7,576 bases of DNA from Deltaproteobacteria bacterium (lineage in GTDB: Bacteria > JAEEML01). The first letter of the stretch is position 1. Every line of letters starts with the position of its first letter. The DNA is taken from NCBI GenBank assembly GCA_016283195.1, contig JAEEML010000084.1, positions 1 through 7,576 on the forward strand, written 5' to 3'. The notes below the pieces were generated by a model, which made no database searches, had not been told where the DNA came from, and saw only the letters and a program-made list of their open reading frames with translations. The translations under genes and the position numbers were made by a program. This document shows positions 1-5,846 of this stretch, in pieces.

Positions 1-80
1 CGGCGGAAGAAGGGGTGTGGGGAAAAGTGGAGATTTTCGCCTCGAGTACCCTACACTGGAATTTGACATTTTCACGATAG
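1..80 (+). CDS. Possible C-terminal tail of an upstream gene (very uncertain)
   Basis: Two plus-strand frames are open from the left edge for more than 20 codons. The frame beginning at base 3 ends at TAG 78-80, and its last residues (WGKVEIFASS, then TLHWNLTFSR) alternate hydrophobic and polar residues like a beta strand, as at the end of an outer-membrane barrel. The frame beginning at base 2 ends a little later, at TGA, but uses several rare-looking Arg and Gly codons (AGA, AGG, GGA). I slightly prefer the first. No family can be named from so short a piece, and the region could also be non-coding. No gene signal is seen from here to the promoter at 230. Confidence 0.22.
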   Translation, partial: AEEGVWGKVEIFASSTLHWNLTFSR

Positions 81-229
81 CCTTTCTGTACGCTGCGTGA
101 AAGACTAATCTCTTTATCACCCAGCCCCCTTCCTCCTCTGGAGAGAAGAAACTTTAGTGCCGTTTATTTCCCTGCCTCTGGATGAAAAAAGGCCCCACAT
201 TTGCGATCTTCCCGCCCGCCTATTTTTCT

Positions 230-257
230 TTGCAAGCAGTCGCATTTTTTATAAAAT
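230..257 (+). promoter_or_regulatory. Candidate sigma70-type promoter of the flavodoxin lipoprotein gene
   Basis: A -35-like TTGCAA (230-235) is followed after 16 bases by a -10-like TAAAAT (252-257). Transcription would start near 264, about 45 bases before the ATG at 308. The leader would contain a small hairpin: GGCCC at 264-268 pairs with GGGCC at 276-280 around a 7-base loop. The ribosome binding site GGAG (294-297) lies 10 bases before the start codon. Confidence 0.42.
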
Positions 258-307
258 ACCGCCGGCCCGGTAAGTGGGCCCATTTGCCATCTTGGAGTAA
301 CAACAAA

Positions 308-916
308 ATGAAATATTCTCTCATGCACCCTTGCGCCTGGCTATTTATGGCCATTTGTCTCTTCTTCAGCCTGCCCGCCTGTGCCACCCGCACTCCCACC
401 GACAAACGGCCCGAAGCGGCGGTTAAAGGCGAGACCAAGGTACTGGTGGCCTATATGACCTGGTCCGGCCATTTGCGCACTCTGGCCGAATGGGTAGCCG
501 ATGAAAGCAAAGGCGAGCTTTTTCGCATTCTCACGGTGAACCCTTATCCCGAAAGTTATACAGAAGCCATTATGCGCTCCAAAGAAGAGCTGAATAACAA
601 CACCCTGCCGGAGCTGGCAACGCATATCCCTCCGGAAATTATGGCCAAATATAACACCATATATATTGGCTTTCCCATTTGGTGGTACGATGTGCCCATG
701 CCGGTGCGCACTTTTGCCAAAGAATATGATTTTGCCGGTAAAAAGATTATTCCCTTCTTTTCGCACCAGGGAACTTCCGACGGCGGCCAAAGCGCTAAAA
801 CACTCAAAGCCATCTTTCCCAAATCAGAGGTGGTTAGCGATATGTTATCGATTCGCGGCACCAAGGCCAAGGATTCAGAAGCCGCAGTGCGGGCGTGGGT
901 GAAAAAGCAGAAGTAA
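308..916 (+). CDS. Flavodoxin-family lipoprotein
   Basis: This encodes a 202-residue protein with an exported, lipid-anchored flavodoxin fold, likely binding FMN and carrying electrons at the cell envelope. Residues 1-24 form a lipoprotein signal peptide: a hydrophobic core (about 10-22), then the lipobox L-P-A-C with Cys25 as the lipidated residue. A short linker (26-42) leads to the flavodoxin domain. Its beta1 strand and phosphate-binding loop read KVLVAYMTWSGHLRT (44-58), matching the Tyr-x-Ser/Thr-x-x-Gly-x-x-x-Thr pattern of the family. The segment YIGFPIWWYDVPMPV, followed by IIPFFSHQGTSDGGQ, is the usual flavin-contacting region of the Flavodoxin_4 type. The reading frame is open upstream to 182, but the start at 308 is chosen because it has GGAG 10 bases upstream and begins the signal peptide. 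The gene stands alone with its own promoter and a hairpin at its stop codon. The physiological partner is unknown; a quinone or nitro-reductase-like role is also possible. Confidence 0.85.
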   Translation: MKYSLMHPCAWLFMAICLFFSLPACATRTPTDKRPEAAVKGETKVLVAYMTWSGHLRTLAEWVADESKGELFRILTVNPYPESYTEAIMRSKEELNNNTLPELATHIPPEIMAKYNTIYIGFPIWWYDVPMPVRTFAKEYDFAGKKIIPFFSHQGTSDGGQSAKTLKAIFPKSEVVSDMLSIRGTKAKDSEAAVRAWVKKQK

Positions 917-959
917 AGGTGCCCTAACCCATTTTCCCTCTGATCCGCGCGCACCTTTT
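915..959 (+). terminator. Probable terminator of the flavodoxin gene
   Basis: AAAGGTGC (915-922), beginning inside the stop codon, pairs perfectly with GCACCTTT (951-958) around a 28-base loop and ends in TTTT. The T tract is short and partly within the stem, so termination may be weak. Confidence 0.42.
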
Positions 960-1015
960 CCAAATTAAGAATGGCATTTTCTACTAAGCAAAACCGGTAA
1001 AATTACCAGAAACGC

Positions 1016-1264
1016 TTAATAGAAGAGCTTTTTTATTGAGCGGTTTTGGTGGCTAAACTCGGCTGCTTCTTCTTTGCTATGGCCAAGAGCCATGAATTTT
1101 TTAGCTAGGTCCAGAGCTTTTTTTAAACTGCCTTCGGTCCAGTTTTTATGGGCAACGGCATCAAAGCTCGATTTTATATCCATTTCCGCCATTTCCTGCT
1201 GAAATTGTCTGATCCAGCGCACGCGATCGCCGCTTATATAAGAAAGTGCTGCTTCGGCTGCCAT
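1016..1264 (-). CDS. Short protein resembling the C-terminus of Rpn/PDDEXK_2 nuclease-transposase proteins
   Basis: This encodes an 82-residue protein. Its layout resembles the end of Rpn-type (recombination-promoting nuclease / PD-(D/E)XK transposase) proteins: an AALSYISGD segment, a region rich in Gln and Glu, then a helix reading KKALDLAKKFMALGHSKEEAAEFS like the typical 'AKKLLAMGLSIEQIAE' tail. The catalytic PD-(D/E)XK core is absent, so it cannot be an active nuclease alone. The start at 1264 is well supported: GGAGG lies 5 bases upstream and an in-frame stop lies seven codons further up, so the frame does not continue into a missing N-terminus here. It could be a remnant that acquired a start, or a small stand-alone protein. 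No obvious terminator follows; an imperfect AT-rich dyad lies at 987-1017. The family call is from memory of the pattern only. Confidence 0.5.
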   Translation of the reverse strand: MAAEAALSYISGDRVRWIRQFQQEMAEMDIKSSFDAVAHKNWTEGSLKKALDLAKKFMALGHSKEEAAEFSHQNRSIKKLFY

Positions 1265-1282
1265 AATGCCCTCCTCTTTTTG

Positions 1283-1372
1283 CCCTCACCCCCACAATTA
1301 TTGAGAATTATTACAAATTCCCCTCTAAATTTGTGAAAAAGGAGAAGGGGGCCGCGTGCGGCAGGGTGAGGG
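1283..1372. repeat. 90-bp inverted-repeat element (MITE-like) upstream of the Rpn-like gene
   Basis: The ends are a perfect 9-bp inverted repeat, CCCTCACCC (1283-1291) and GGGTGAGGG (1364-1372). Inside lie a second dyad, ACAAATT (1313-1319) with AATTTGT (1328-1334), and a GC-rich one, GCCG (1351-1354) with CGGC (1359-1362). Short elements with GGGTGAGGG-type termini are common intergenic repeats in bacteria. I see no second full copy in this window and no clear target-site duplication. Confidence 0.45.
1307..1337 (-). promoter_or_regulatory. Candidate promoter for the Rpn-like short gene
   Basis: On the minus strand, TTCACA (1337-1332) matches the -35 consensus at five of six positions and AATAAT (1312-1307) the -10 at five of six. 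The spacing is 19 bases, longer than ideal. The elements fall inside the AT-rich hairpin of the repeat at 1283-1372, so the match could be chance. Confidence 0.28.
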
Positions 1373-1576
1373 AGTAAGTGATGGTAATTTGGTAATATTG
1401 CTAAGTTTCTTGCGTGAAGCCATTGAGTCCAAAAACACGGCAAATATTTTAGCACACCTAGGGCATGGCGGCCAAAAGGGAAGATAGTAGAAATTGGTAA
1501 AACTTAATGGGCTTTTTGGGTACCTGCCTGCCGTGCCCCTAAATTATATAGTTCAAATTTCGCTTCTGGCTTTTCT

Positions 1577-1679
1577 CCTGGGAGGAAAACCGCCGCTCAC
1601 GGCTTCGCCTGCCGCTCTTGTTTTTCCTCCCAGGCACCTACCTTTTCTCCGGCTCCGACTCAAGGGAATGCGTTCCCTT
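1577..1679 (+). repeat. Two-hairpin intergenic repeat, copy A
   Basis: The first hairpin has a perfect 13-bp stem: CCTGGGAGGAAAA (1577-1589) with TTTTCCTCCCAGG (1622-1634), around a GC-rich 32-base loop. After 27 bases comes a tight hairpin, AAGGGAA (1662-1668) and TTCCCTT (1673-1679), with a TGCG loop. A diverged copy with the same order lies on the opposite strand at 5971-6053. The surrounding 560 bp (1265-1825) have no reading frame with a ribosome binding site or recognisable family; the long open frames here are shadows of the repeats. Confidence 0.55.
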
Positions 1680-1705
1680 AAGAATCCTCGCAGGGGACCC
1701 GTTTT

Positions 1706-1802
1706 CCATGCACTGGGTAAAAAGCCTGCTTTGCCGTTAGACCGGCAAGTATGGCATGGGGAGCGGCGCAACTTGGGGCAAATTGGCGCCCGCCGCAGGC
1801 GG
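1706..1802. repeat. Nested hairpins between the repeat and the RhuM-like gene
   Basis: CCATGC (1706-1711) can pair with GCATGG (1754-1759). Nested within it, TTGCCG (1731-1736) pairs with CGGCAA (1743-1748). A further short dyad, CCGCC (1790-1794) with GGCGG (1798-1802), sits just past the 3' end of the RhuM-like gene. CAAGTATGGC (1746-1755) recurs at 5880-5889. These could be repeat debris or could serve as a terminator for the RhuM-like gene, although no T tract follows on the minus strand. Confidence 0.35.
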
Positions 1803-1825
1803 ATGGTTGCAGATTTTCGGCAAAC

Positions 1826-2317
1826 TCAATTTGCCGGTAGCTTTTTTATTTCCTTAATATTTTCCAAAAACAAATCAAAATCGCTCTTTAAATTAGCCAG
1901 CTCGTTAGCGCGAAAAATCTCATATTCTTTTTCGGCTTTTTGCATGGTAAAGCCCTTTTGGATATATTCGTGCAAGCGGAGAGTGGCCCAGCGCCGGAAG
2001 CGCACAGCAACCTCGGACTGAACACGGTAGCCAATGGCAATGATTACATCAAGGTTGTAATGATCTAATTCGCGCCTGACCTGACGTTTTCCCTCTTGCT
2101 GAACTATAAAGAATTTCTTTACAGTTGCCTCACGTGGGAGCTCATTATCGTTGTAAATATTTTCAATATGCTGCCCTATATTCTGGCGGGTAGTATTATA
2201 AATTTCAGCCAGCTGAACAGCTGTCACCCATACATTTTCATCGGCAAAACGCACGAAAACATTAGTCTTTCCATTTTCATCGCTATAAAGCAGTATCTGA
2301 TTTTTATCGTCTTTCAT
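1826..2317 (-). CDS. RhuM-family protein, short or C-terminally truncated
   Basis: This encodes a 163-residue protein of the Virulence_RhuM family, named after a Salmonella pathogenicity-island gene; its biochemical role is not established, but a KilA-N/helix-turn-helix-like DNA-binding function is suspected. Conserved parts are the N-terminal strand pair ILLYSDENGKTNVFVRF (8-24), the helix-turn-helix-like stretch VWVTAVQLAEIYNTTRQNIGQHI (29-51, quoted in part), and the hallmark HYNLDVIIAIGYRVQS, then FRRWATLRLHEYIQKGF (86-123). Typical members are about 330 residues; here only about 40 residues follow the core, so the C-terminal half is missing. The gene ends beside a hairpin-rich repeat, which suggests truncation by insertion or deletion, although a natural short subfamily is possible. 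The start at 2317 is chosen because AAGGAAGG lies just upstream and the family homology begins there. Confidence 0.82.
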   Translation of the reverse strand: MKDDKNQILLYSDENGKTNVFVRFADENVWVTAVQLAEIYNTTRQNIGQHIENIYNDNELPREATVKKFFIVQQEGKRQVRRELDHYNLDVIIAIGYRVQSEVAVRFRRWATLRLHEYIQKGFTMQKAEKEYEIFRANELANLKSDFDLFLENIKEIKKLPAN

Positions 2318-2395
2318 CTGCCCTTCCTTTACGACCAGTGCCGCAGGCGCAACTCTAGCACGCCTGACCATTTTTGACGATAAAAACCTGGGCAG

Positions 2396-2415
2396 GAGCC
2401 CCGGCTAAGCCAGAG
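2396..2415 (+). repeat. 20-bp dispersed direct repeat, copy 1
   Basis: A 20-bp sequence beginning GAGCCCCGG and ending AGCCAGAG is repeated without mismatch at 5838-5857, same orientation, 3.4 kb away. Similarity stops abruptly on both sides. It lies upstream of the RhuM-like gene. Confidence 0.6.
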
Positions 2416-2510
2416 CTCAGTGAGCAAGTAATCGTCATTTTCTCCTTGCCTGCCATTTTGGGCCATGTTATCATTAGCGCTGTTTTTATTGGCCTTTTAG
2501 GGGTATATAT

Positions 2511-2579
2511 GTTCTGTTCTGTTCTGTTCTGTTCTGTTCTGTTCTGTTCTGTTCTGTTCTGTTCTGTTCTGTTCTGTTC
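2511..2579. repeat. Perfect pentanucleotide microsatellite (GTTCT)13.8
   Basis: Thirteen perfect GTTCT units and four bases of a fourteenth run without interruption from 2511 to 2579 (AGAAC on the other strand). The pentamer contains no stop codon in any of six frames, so open frames through it are uninformative by themselves. It lies 194 bp upstream of the RhuM-like start and 124 bp upstream of the small lipoprotein start. Perfect tracts of this length are prone to slipped-strand copy-number change. Confidence 0.95.
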
Positions 2580-2703
2580 AGTCGCTTTATTTAAGTGTAG
2601 CACATATCTAAAATTTTATCAAGACAAAATTTGCAGTTTTCTCAATAATTTTGCATATTTTTTGCATCATTACGGTATTTTTTGCTCACCTAGGAGGTTT
2701 ATC

Positions 2704-2853
2704 ATGGGCAATTTTGTAAAAATCTATCTCTTTATTTCTGCTCTTTCTCTCTGTGCTTGCGGCGGCCATCAATTGCGCGTTAAAGCCGCGGCCGAAGCTA
2801 GCAGCTATGCCACCGCTGCCCTGCCGCTCATTTACCATTTAAGTCAGCAATAA
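2704..2853 (+). CDS. Tiny predicted lipoprotein (49 residues)
   Basis: This encodes a 49-residue precursor. Met1 and Lys6 precede a hydrophobic core (7-16) and a lipobox-like L-C-A-C ending at Cys19; Gly20 and Gly21 follow, as often seen in lipoproteins. The mature peptide would be 31 residues, mildly basic at first (HQLRVK) then Ala-rich, with no recognised domain. A consensus AGGAGG (2692-2697) sits 6 bases before ATG, strong evidence of translation. The same frame is open upstream through the pentanucleotide tract to an ATG at 2509, so a longer form is conceivable (see findings). Two TTGCAT motifs (2651 and 2662) lie upstream, but I see no good promoter. Its 3' end overlaps the convergent AlbA remnant by 26 bp. 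A role resembling small envelope lipoproteins such as entericidins is possible but unsupported. Confidence 0.62.
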   Translation: MGNFVKIYLFISALSLCACGGHQLRVKAAAEASSYATAALPLIYHLSQQ

Positions 2854-3026
2854 TTTCCCAATAGCCACCTTTTTTGGGGCCAATATGTTGAATAATGTTT
2901 TTATCCTTGAGCCGCTTTATTTGCCACTCTACCCCTTTTTCGCTGATGGAGAGTTTTCTTGCGAGTTCTGCAGTGGAATTCCGGGGATTTTGCCTTAGTA
3001 AATCGAGAATTTTTTGCTTCGTCTTC

Positions 3027-3175
3027 TCGTTTTCTACCCTAGTTTCCTCGTTTTCTACCCTAGTTTCCTCGTTTTCTACCCTAGTTTCTTCGTTTTCTAC
3101 CCTAGTTTCCTCGTTTTCTACCCTAGTTTCTTCGTTTTCTACCCTAGTTTCTTCGTTTTCTACCCTAGTTTCTTC
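3027..3175 (-). repeat. In-frame 21-bp minisatellite, seven copies
   Basis: Seven tandem 21-bp units encode EETRVEN (residues 41-89 of the remnant, counted from GTG 3295). Units differ only at one base, a synonymous GAG/GAA change, so the array is recent or homogenised. The period is a multiple of three, so copy-number change alters linker length without a frameshift. Confidence 0.93.
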
Positions 3176-3293
3176 TTGGCGAGCCGAAATATTGGCTAGG
3201 GTATTTAGTAAAACTGTTGTTTTAAAAACATCACCTTCTTCTAAAAGTGGTTCTGTAGCGGAATAGATTTTCGTGAATTTATAAAGATTTCTC

Positions 3294-3325
3294 ACTCCGG
3301 AGCCAAGGGTATCATAGTCCGGAGT
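3294..3325. repeat. 8-bp inverted repeat at the DUF2075/AlbA junction
   Basis: ACTCCGGA (3294-3301) and TCCGGAGT (3318-3325) are perfect inverted copies separated by 16 bases. One arm overlaps the conserved Gly-Ser-Gly codons of the AlbA remnant. The dyad could be a leftover of the deletion junction or a weak terminator for the DUF2075 gene; it has no T tract. Confidence 0.4.
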
Positions 3326-3358
3326 TCCATTATACCTGGGTGGGGGTGGAGTGAAATA

Positions 3359-5479
3359 TTAGATTTCAAATAACCCCAGCGATTTCAAATACTCATATGT
3401 TCCGTTATAAAATTCGGGAAGTCTTGTCGGATCCTCTGGGAAACCTTCTGGTGTCTTATTAAAATTACCTTCAGGAACGCAAATGATTAAGCCTTGGCGC
3501 GCACGCGTAAGCAAGACGCGATAGGCATTGAGCATATACTTTTGGGCCTCTTCGTTCCTTTCAGGATTCCATTTATCCTTGCCATTAAATTTGTAGTACG
3601 CCCATTTCCCGTTTTCGCACCTCATATCTGCATCCCACAGGACGCAGGCAAAATCGAGTTCCAGGCCCTGTACCTGAATTTCTGTCGCTGCATCTTCAAG
3701 ATAATTTGATGATCGAATGTCTGTTTTGTCTTCGAGAAACCAATGAATTGCATTTTCGTCACCTTGGGCAAGAACATTCACGGCCAACGGCTTAAATCGT
3801 GCCGCAACTTTTGTTACAAGAATGCCAGTATGCTCGTTTCCCCTAGCTTTTTTTCTGAGCCATTGCCGAGCTACATCCATGTCGCGCGTAAGAATGATTG
3901 GGTAATTTCTTTTCCTTATTTCATGACACAAATTTGCAGCATCCGCATTGAACGCTAAAATCGAATGGACGAAATTGGAAAGTGTCTCCGCGCGAAAAGA
4001 GCGCAGGCTGACTGCCAAATGCAACTTATCAGAAAAATTGACATTTTGGTTAAATTTTAAATATTCAGTAACCTTTCCTTCCGCATATTCCGGCTCGGTA
4101 AGCTTGTCAGAAATATACACATGCCAATGCTTGAACTTGTCATTCAAGGCGTTAATCCATTCAGAAATTCCCGCTTCTCCGGTATTGATTTCTTGGCCAC
4201 CTCCAACCAGGCAGACTATTACAGCCCAGTCTTCTCTCTGGTCCAGTGACCAAATCAAAAATTCGGCCTCTGACATCGGAAAGTTGGGCACTTTAAGCTT
4301 GTTGCCGTAAGTACCACCGCGCTTGAGATAGTCGGCAATACGTTTCTTTGTCCAACTACGTTGCGCTTCGTCAAAAATAGCAATGTGTTCGACTTCGCCG
4401 TAACCAGTTCCATCTTGTTTAATAGCTTTAGTCGGATCAATTTCAAGAACTCCGTTTTCTACAGGATTCTTAATCTTGGCAAGCATATTGTCACGATAGT
4501 TGTGGATGACTTGAATAAATTCACTCACTTCACGCTGAGAATCGGTCAGCTTTTTCTTTTCTCCTTTTTCCTTGCATTTACGCCAGTTGTCTCGCGCCAA
4601 GGCTTCCTTTAAAACAGCAACCAACGGGCCATTGCCCGAAAGATAGACTGCGCCGTTTTCCTTGTCCCTTACACCATCTTTGTAGGTTTGCTTTACAGCA
4701 ATATCAAGACCAACAAGTGTTTTCCCGGCACCTGGCACACCAGTTACAAAGCAAATACTCTTGGTCTTTTCTCTTTTGCTCGTTTCTATAACATTAAGGA
4801 TATAATCAATCGTTTGGTCGGTTGAAACCTTGTCCGCTTCGTGGCGGGTAATATCTTCAACAGAATGATTTTCGTATAATGTCCGCGCGGCTTCGATAAT
4901 CGTCGGAGTTGGAGAATAGGGGCTTATGAGCCAATCTTTAATAATTCCTGCGTTGGTTGGAGCTCCCGCATGTTCCAAAACTTTTTCCAGGAGCTTTTGA
5001 AAGCCCCTATTTTCCGTGACAAGCGGATTGTAAATACCATCATCATAAGCGGAAGGCTTCAATTCCATCGAAGATAAATTATGCTCGGTCGGGATAAGTA
5101 TGGGAACAATCTTTTTGTCGTGGCTGAACAAATGAAAATTTTTGAGGTCTAGAGCATAGTCCATCACTTGTTCAACATCAGCTTGCAAGGCATCTTTCTG
5201 CCCAACTTTAAATTCGAGACAAAATATTATACCGCGAAGAAGTAAGACTACATCTATTCTTTTGCCAAGGCGTGGAATATTGTATTCGAAAATGATTTGT
5301 GCGTTTTCATTTTTCCAGGGTTTCAGCACGTTCTGAAGAAATGATATTTCGCCATTCCAAGCGTCTTTTGTTGTGGTCAAAATTTCGCCATGATAATTAT
5401 CGCACAGTTGACTTAAAATAGTCTTATGCTCTGTTTTCAAAAAATTATTAAATGAGTCCGAGTATAAACACCTTATCAT
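3359..5479 (-). CDS. DUF2075-type superfamily 1 helicase with N-terminal PD-(D/E)XK-like nuclease motif
   Basis: This encodes a 706-residue cytoplasmic protein. The N-terminal third holds a PD-(D/E)XK-like signature: Asp76 in KRIDVVLLL, then Glu89 and Lys91 in CLEFKVGQ. The ATPase follows: Walker A GVPGAGKT (247-254), Walker B with FDEAQ (369-373), the family motif GGGQEINTGEAG (426-437), a late motif around EIQVQGLELD (600-609), and the Arg-containing motif YRVLLTRARQG (653-663). The ending (FYNGTYEYLKSLGL) is also typical, so the gene is complete. DUF2075 proteins are related to Schlafen-type and superfamily 1 helicases. They occur in mobile and defence-rich regions, and a role against foreign nucleic acid is plausible but unproven. 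The frame is open to 5554; the start at 5479 is preferred because homology begins there (MIRCLYSDSFNNFL), with AGG 9 bases upstream as a modest ribosome binding site. Downstream is the AlbA remnant, probably once in the same operon. Confidence 0.82.
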   Translation of the reverse strand: MIRCLYSDSFNNFLKTEHKTILSQLCDNYHGEILTTTKDAWNGEISFLQNVLKPWKNENAQIIFEYNIPRLGKRIDVVLLLRGIIFCLEFKVGQKDALQADVEQVMDYALDLKNFHLFSHDKKIVPILIPTEHNLSSMELKPSAYDDGIYNPLVTENRGFQKLLEKVLEHAGAPTNAGIIKDWLISPYSPTPTIIEAARTLYENHSVEDITRHEADKVSTDQTIDYILNVIETSKREKTKSICFVTGVPGAGKTLVGLDIAVKQTYKDGVRDKENGAVYLSGNGPLVAVLKEALARDNWRKCKEKGEKKKLTDSQREVSEFIQVIHNYRDNMLAKIKNPVENGVLEIDPTKAIKQDGTGYGEVEHIAIFDEAQRSWTKKRIADYLKRGGTYGNKLKVPNFPMSEAEFLIWSLDQREDWAVIVCLVGGGQEINTGEAGISEWINALNDKFKHWHVYISDKLTEPEYAEGKVTEYLKFNQNVNFSDKLHLAVSLRSFRAETLSNFVHSILAFNADAANLCHEIRKRNYPIILTRDMDVARQWLRKKARGNEHTGILVTKVAARFKPLAVNVLAQGDENAIHWFLEDKTDIRSSNYLEDAATEIQVQGLELDFACVLWDADMRCENGKWAYYKFNGKDKWNPERNEEAQKYMLNAYRVLLTRARQGLIICVPEGNFNKTPEGFPEDPTRLPEFYNGTYEYLKSLGLFEI

Positions 5480-5770
5480 ATGGCTGTACCTAATTATGGT
5501 ATTCCCTAATATCCAAGCTGGGTTGCAAATTTCCTCTACCCTAGTAGCCTGCACTCTCAGCTATGTCTAGGGTCACTACTTGAAAACAGCATAACCGCCT
5601 CCGCTAACTTTTTACCTGCTACAAAGGTTGGAAACAAGCACAATCTTATACTGCATAAGCGGCAAAGTAAGATTGATTACTGAGCCCTCCTTTGCGTGAT
5701 GATAATAGGGCAGACTATCAAAATACGATAGCGGGAAGAAAAAAGTTAAAAAAATCATCCATACTTACCC
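5480..5770 (-). other. Upstream region of the DUF2075 gene, with two dyads
   Basis: No gene is seen. CAATCTTA (5641-5648) and TAAGATTG (5668-5675) form a perfect 8-bp inverted repeat with a 19-base spacer containing a TATAAG hexamer on the minus strand. ACCCTAG (5538-5544) and CTAGGGT (5567-5573) form a second dyad. On the minus strand, GGAGG (5602-5598) is followed after 5 bases by ATG and an 11-codon frame, and AAAGGAGG (5693-5686) by no start codon. A promoter is possible, but no hexamer pair is convincing. The dyads could be operators or parts of a structured leader. Confidence 0.35.
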
Positions 5771-5846
5771 ACCGAGCCCCGGGAGCGCAGGGGCAGAGCC
5801 CTTACGAATCCACAACCCGCCCACTATTCTGCCTACCGAGCCCCGG
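5771..5846 (+). repeat. 12-bp direct repeat pair
   Basis: ACCGAGCCCCGG occurs at 5771-5782 and again at 5835-5846, 64 bp apart in the same orientation. The second copy overlaps the start of the 20-bp repeat shared with 2396-2415. Confidence 0.5.

Larger units (their letters stand above)
2828..3358 (-). pseudogene. C-terminal remnant of an AlbA_2/HATPase-type ATP-binding regulator with winged helix
   Basis: Full-length relatives (COG2865-type) have an N-terminal AlbA_2 domain, a GHKL-like ATPase domain and a C-terminal winged helix. Only the end survives. The in-frame sequence DTLGSGVRNLYKF, then TKIYSATEPLLEEGDVFKTTVLL, is the characteristic end of the ATPase part. Seven tandem EETRVEN heptads follow, then a complete winged helix with KILDLLRQNPRNSTAELARK and an ending close to GPKKGGYWEII. 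The frame continues upstream past a possible GTG start (3293-3295) all the way to the TAA of the DUF2075 gene at 3359-3361 with no stop between, so the N-terminal two thirds were lost at a junction in or near 3310-3358. GTG at 3295 lacks a good ribosome binding site, but the 155-codon fragment could be translated by reinitiation and would still bind DNA. Confidence 0.72.

Noticed and set aside
182-307. N-terminal extension of the flavodoxin protein from ATG 182
   Set aside because: No ribosome binding site at 182, a promoter-like pair lies inside it, and the signal peptide begins at 308.
1356-1487. Plus-strand 43-codon frame from GTG containing LSFLREAIES and ILAHL, vaguely like the start of a DUF559-type endonuclease
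   Set aside because: It begins inside the inverted-repeat element, has no ribosome binding site, lacks the rest of the domain, and the resemblance is too weak to call even a remnant with confidence.
1494-2021. Plus-strand open frame of 175 codons
   Set aside because: It spans repeat hairpins and then runs antisense through the RhuM-like gene; no ribosome binding site and no family-like sequence.
2355-2438. Minus-strand 27-codon peptide beginning MTITCSLSS, with AAGGAG three bases before ATG
   Set aside because: The ribosome binding site spacing is short and the peptide is largely encoded by the 20-bp dispersed repeat; more likely chance, though a leader peptide for the RhuM-like gene cannot be excluded.
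2374-2508. Extension of the lipoprotein frame upstream of ATG 2509 to TTG 2374
   Set aside because: TTG start without a ribosome binding site; the stretch overlaps the upstream region of the RhuM-like gene and has no sign of coding use.
2895-3266. Plus-strand repetitive open frames across the minisatellite
   Set aside because: They are the antisense of the AlbA remnant; the 21-bp period keeps several frames open by construction, while the minus frame matches a known family at both ends.
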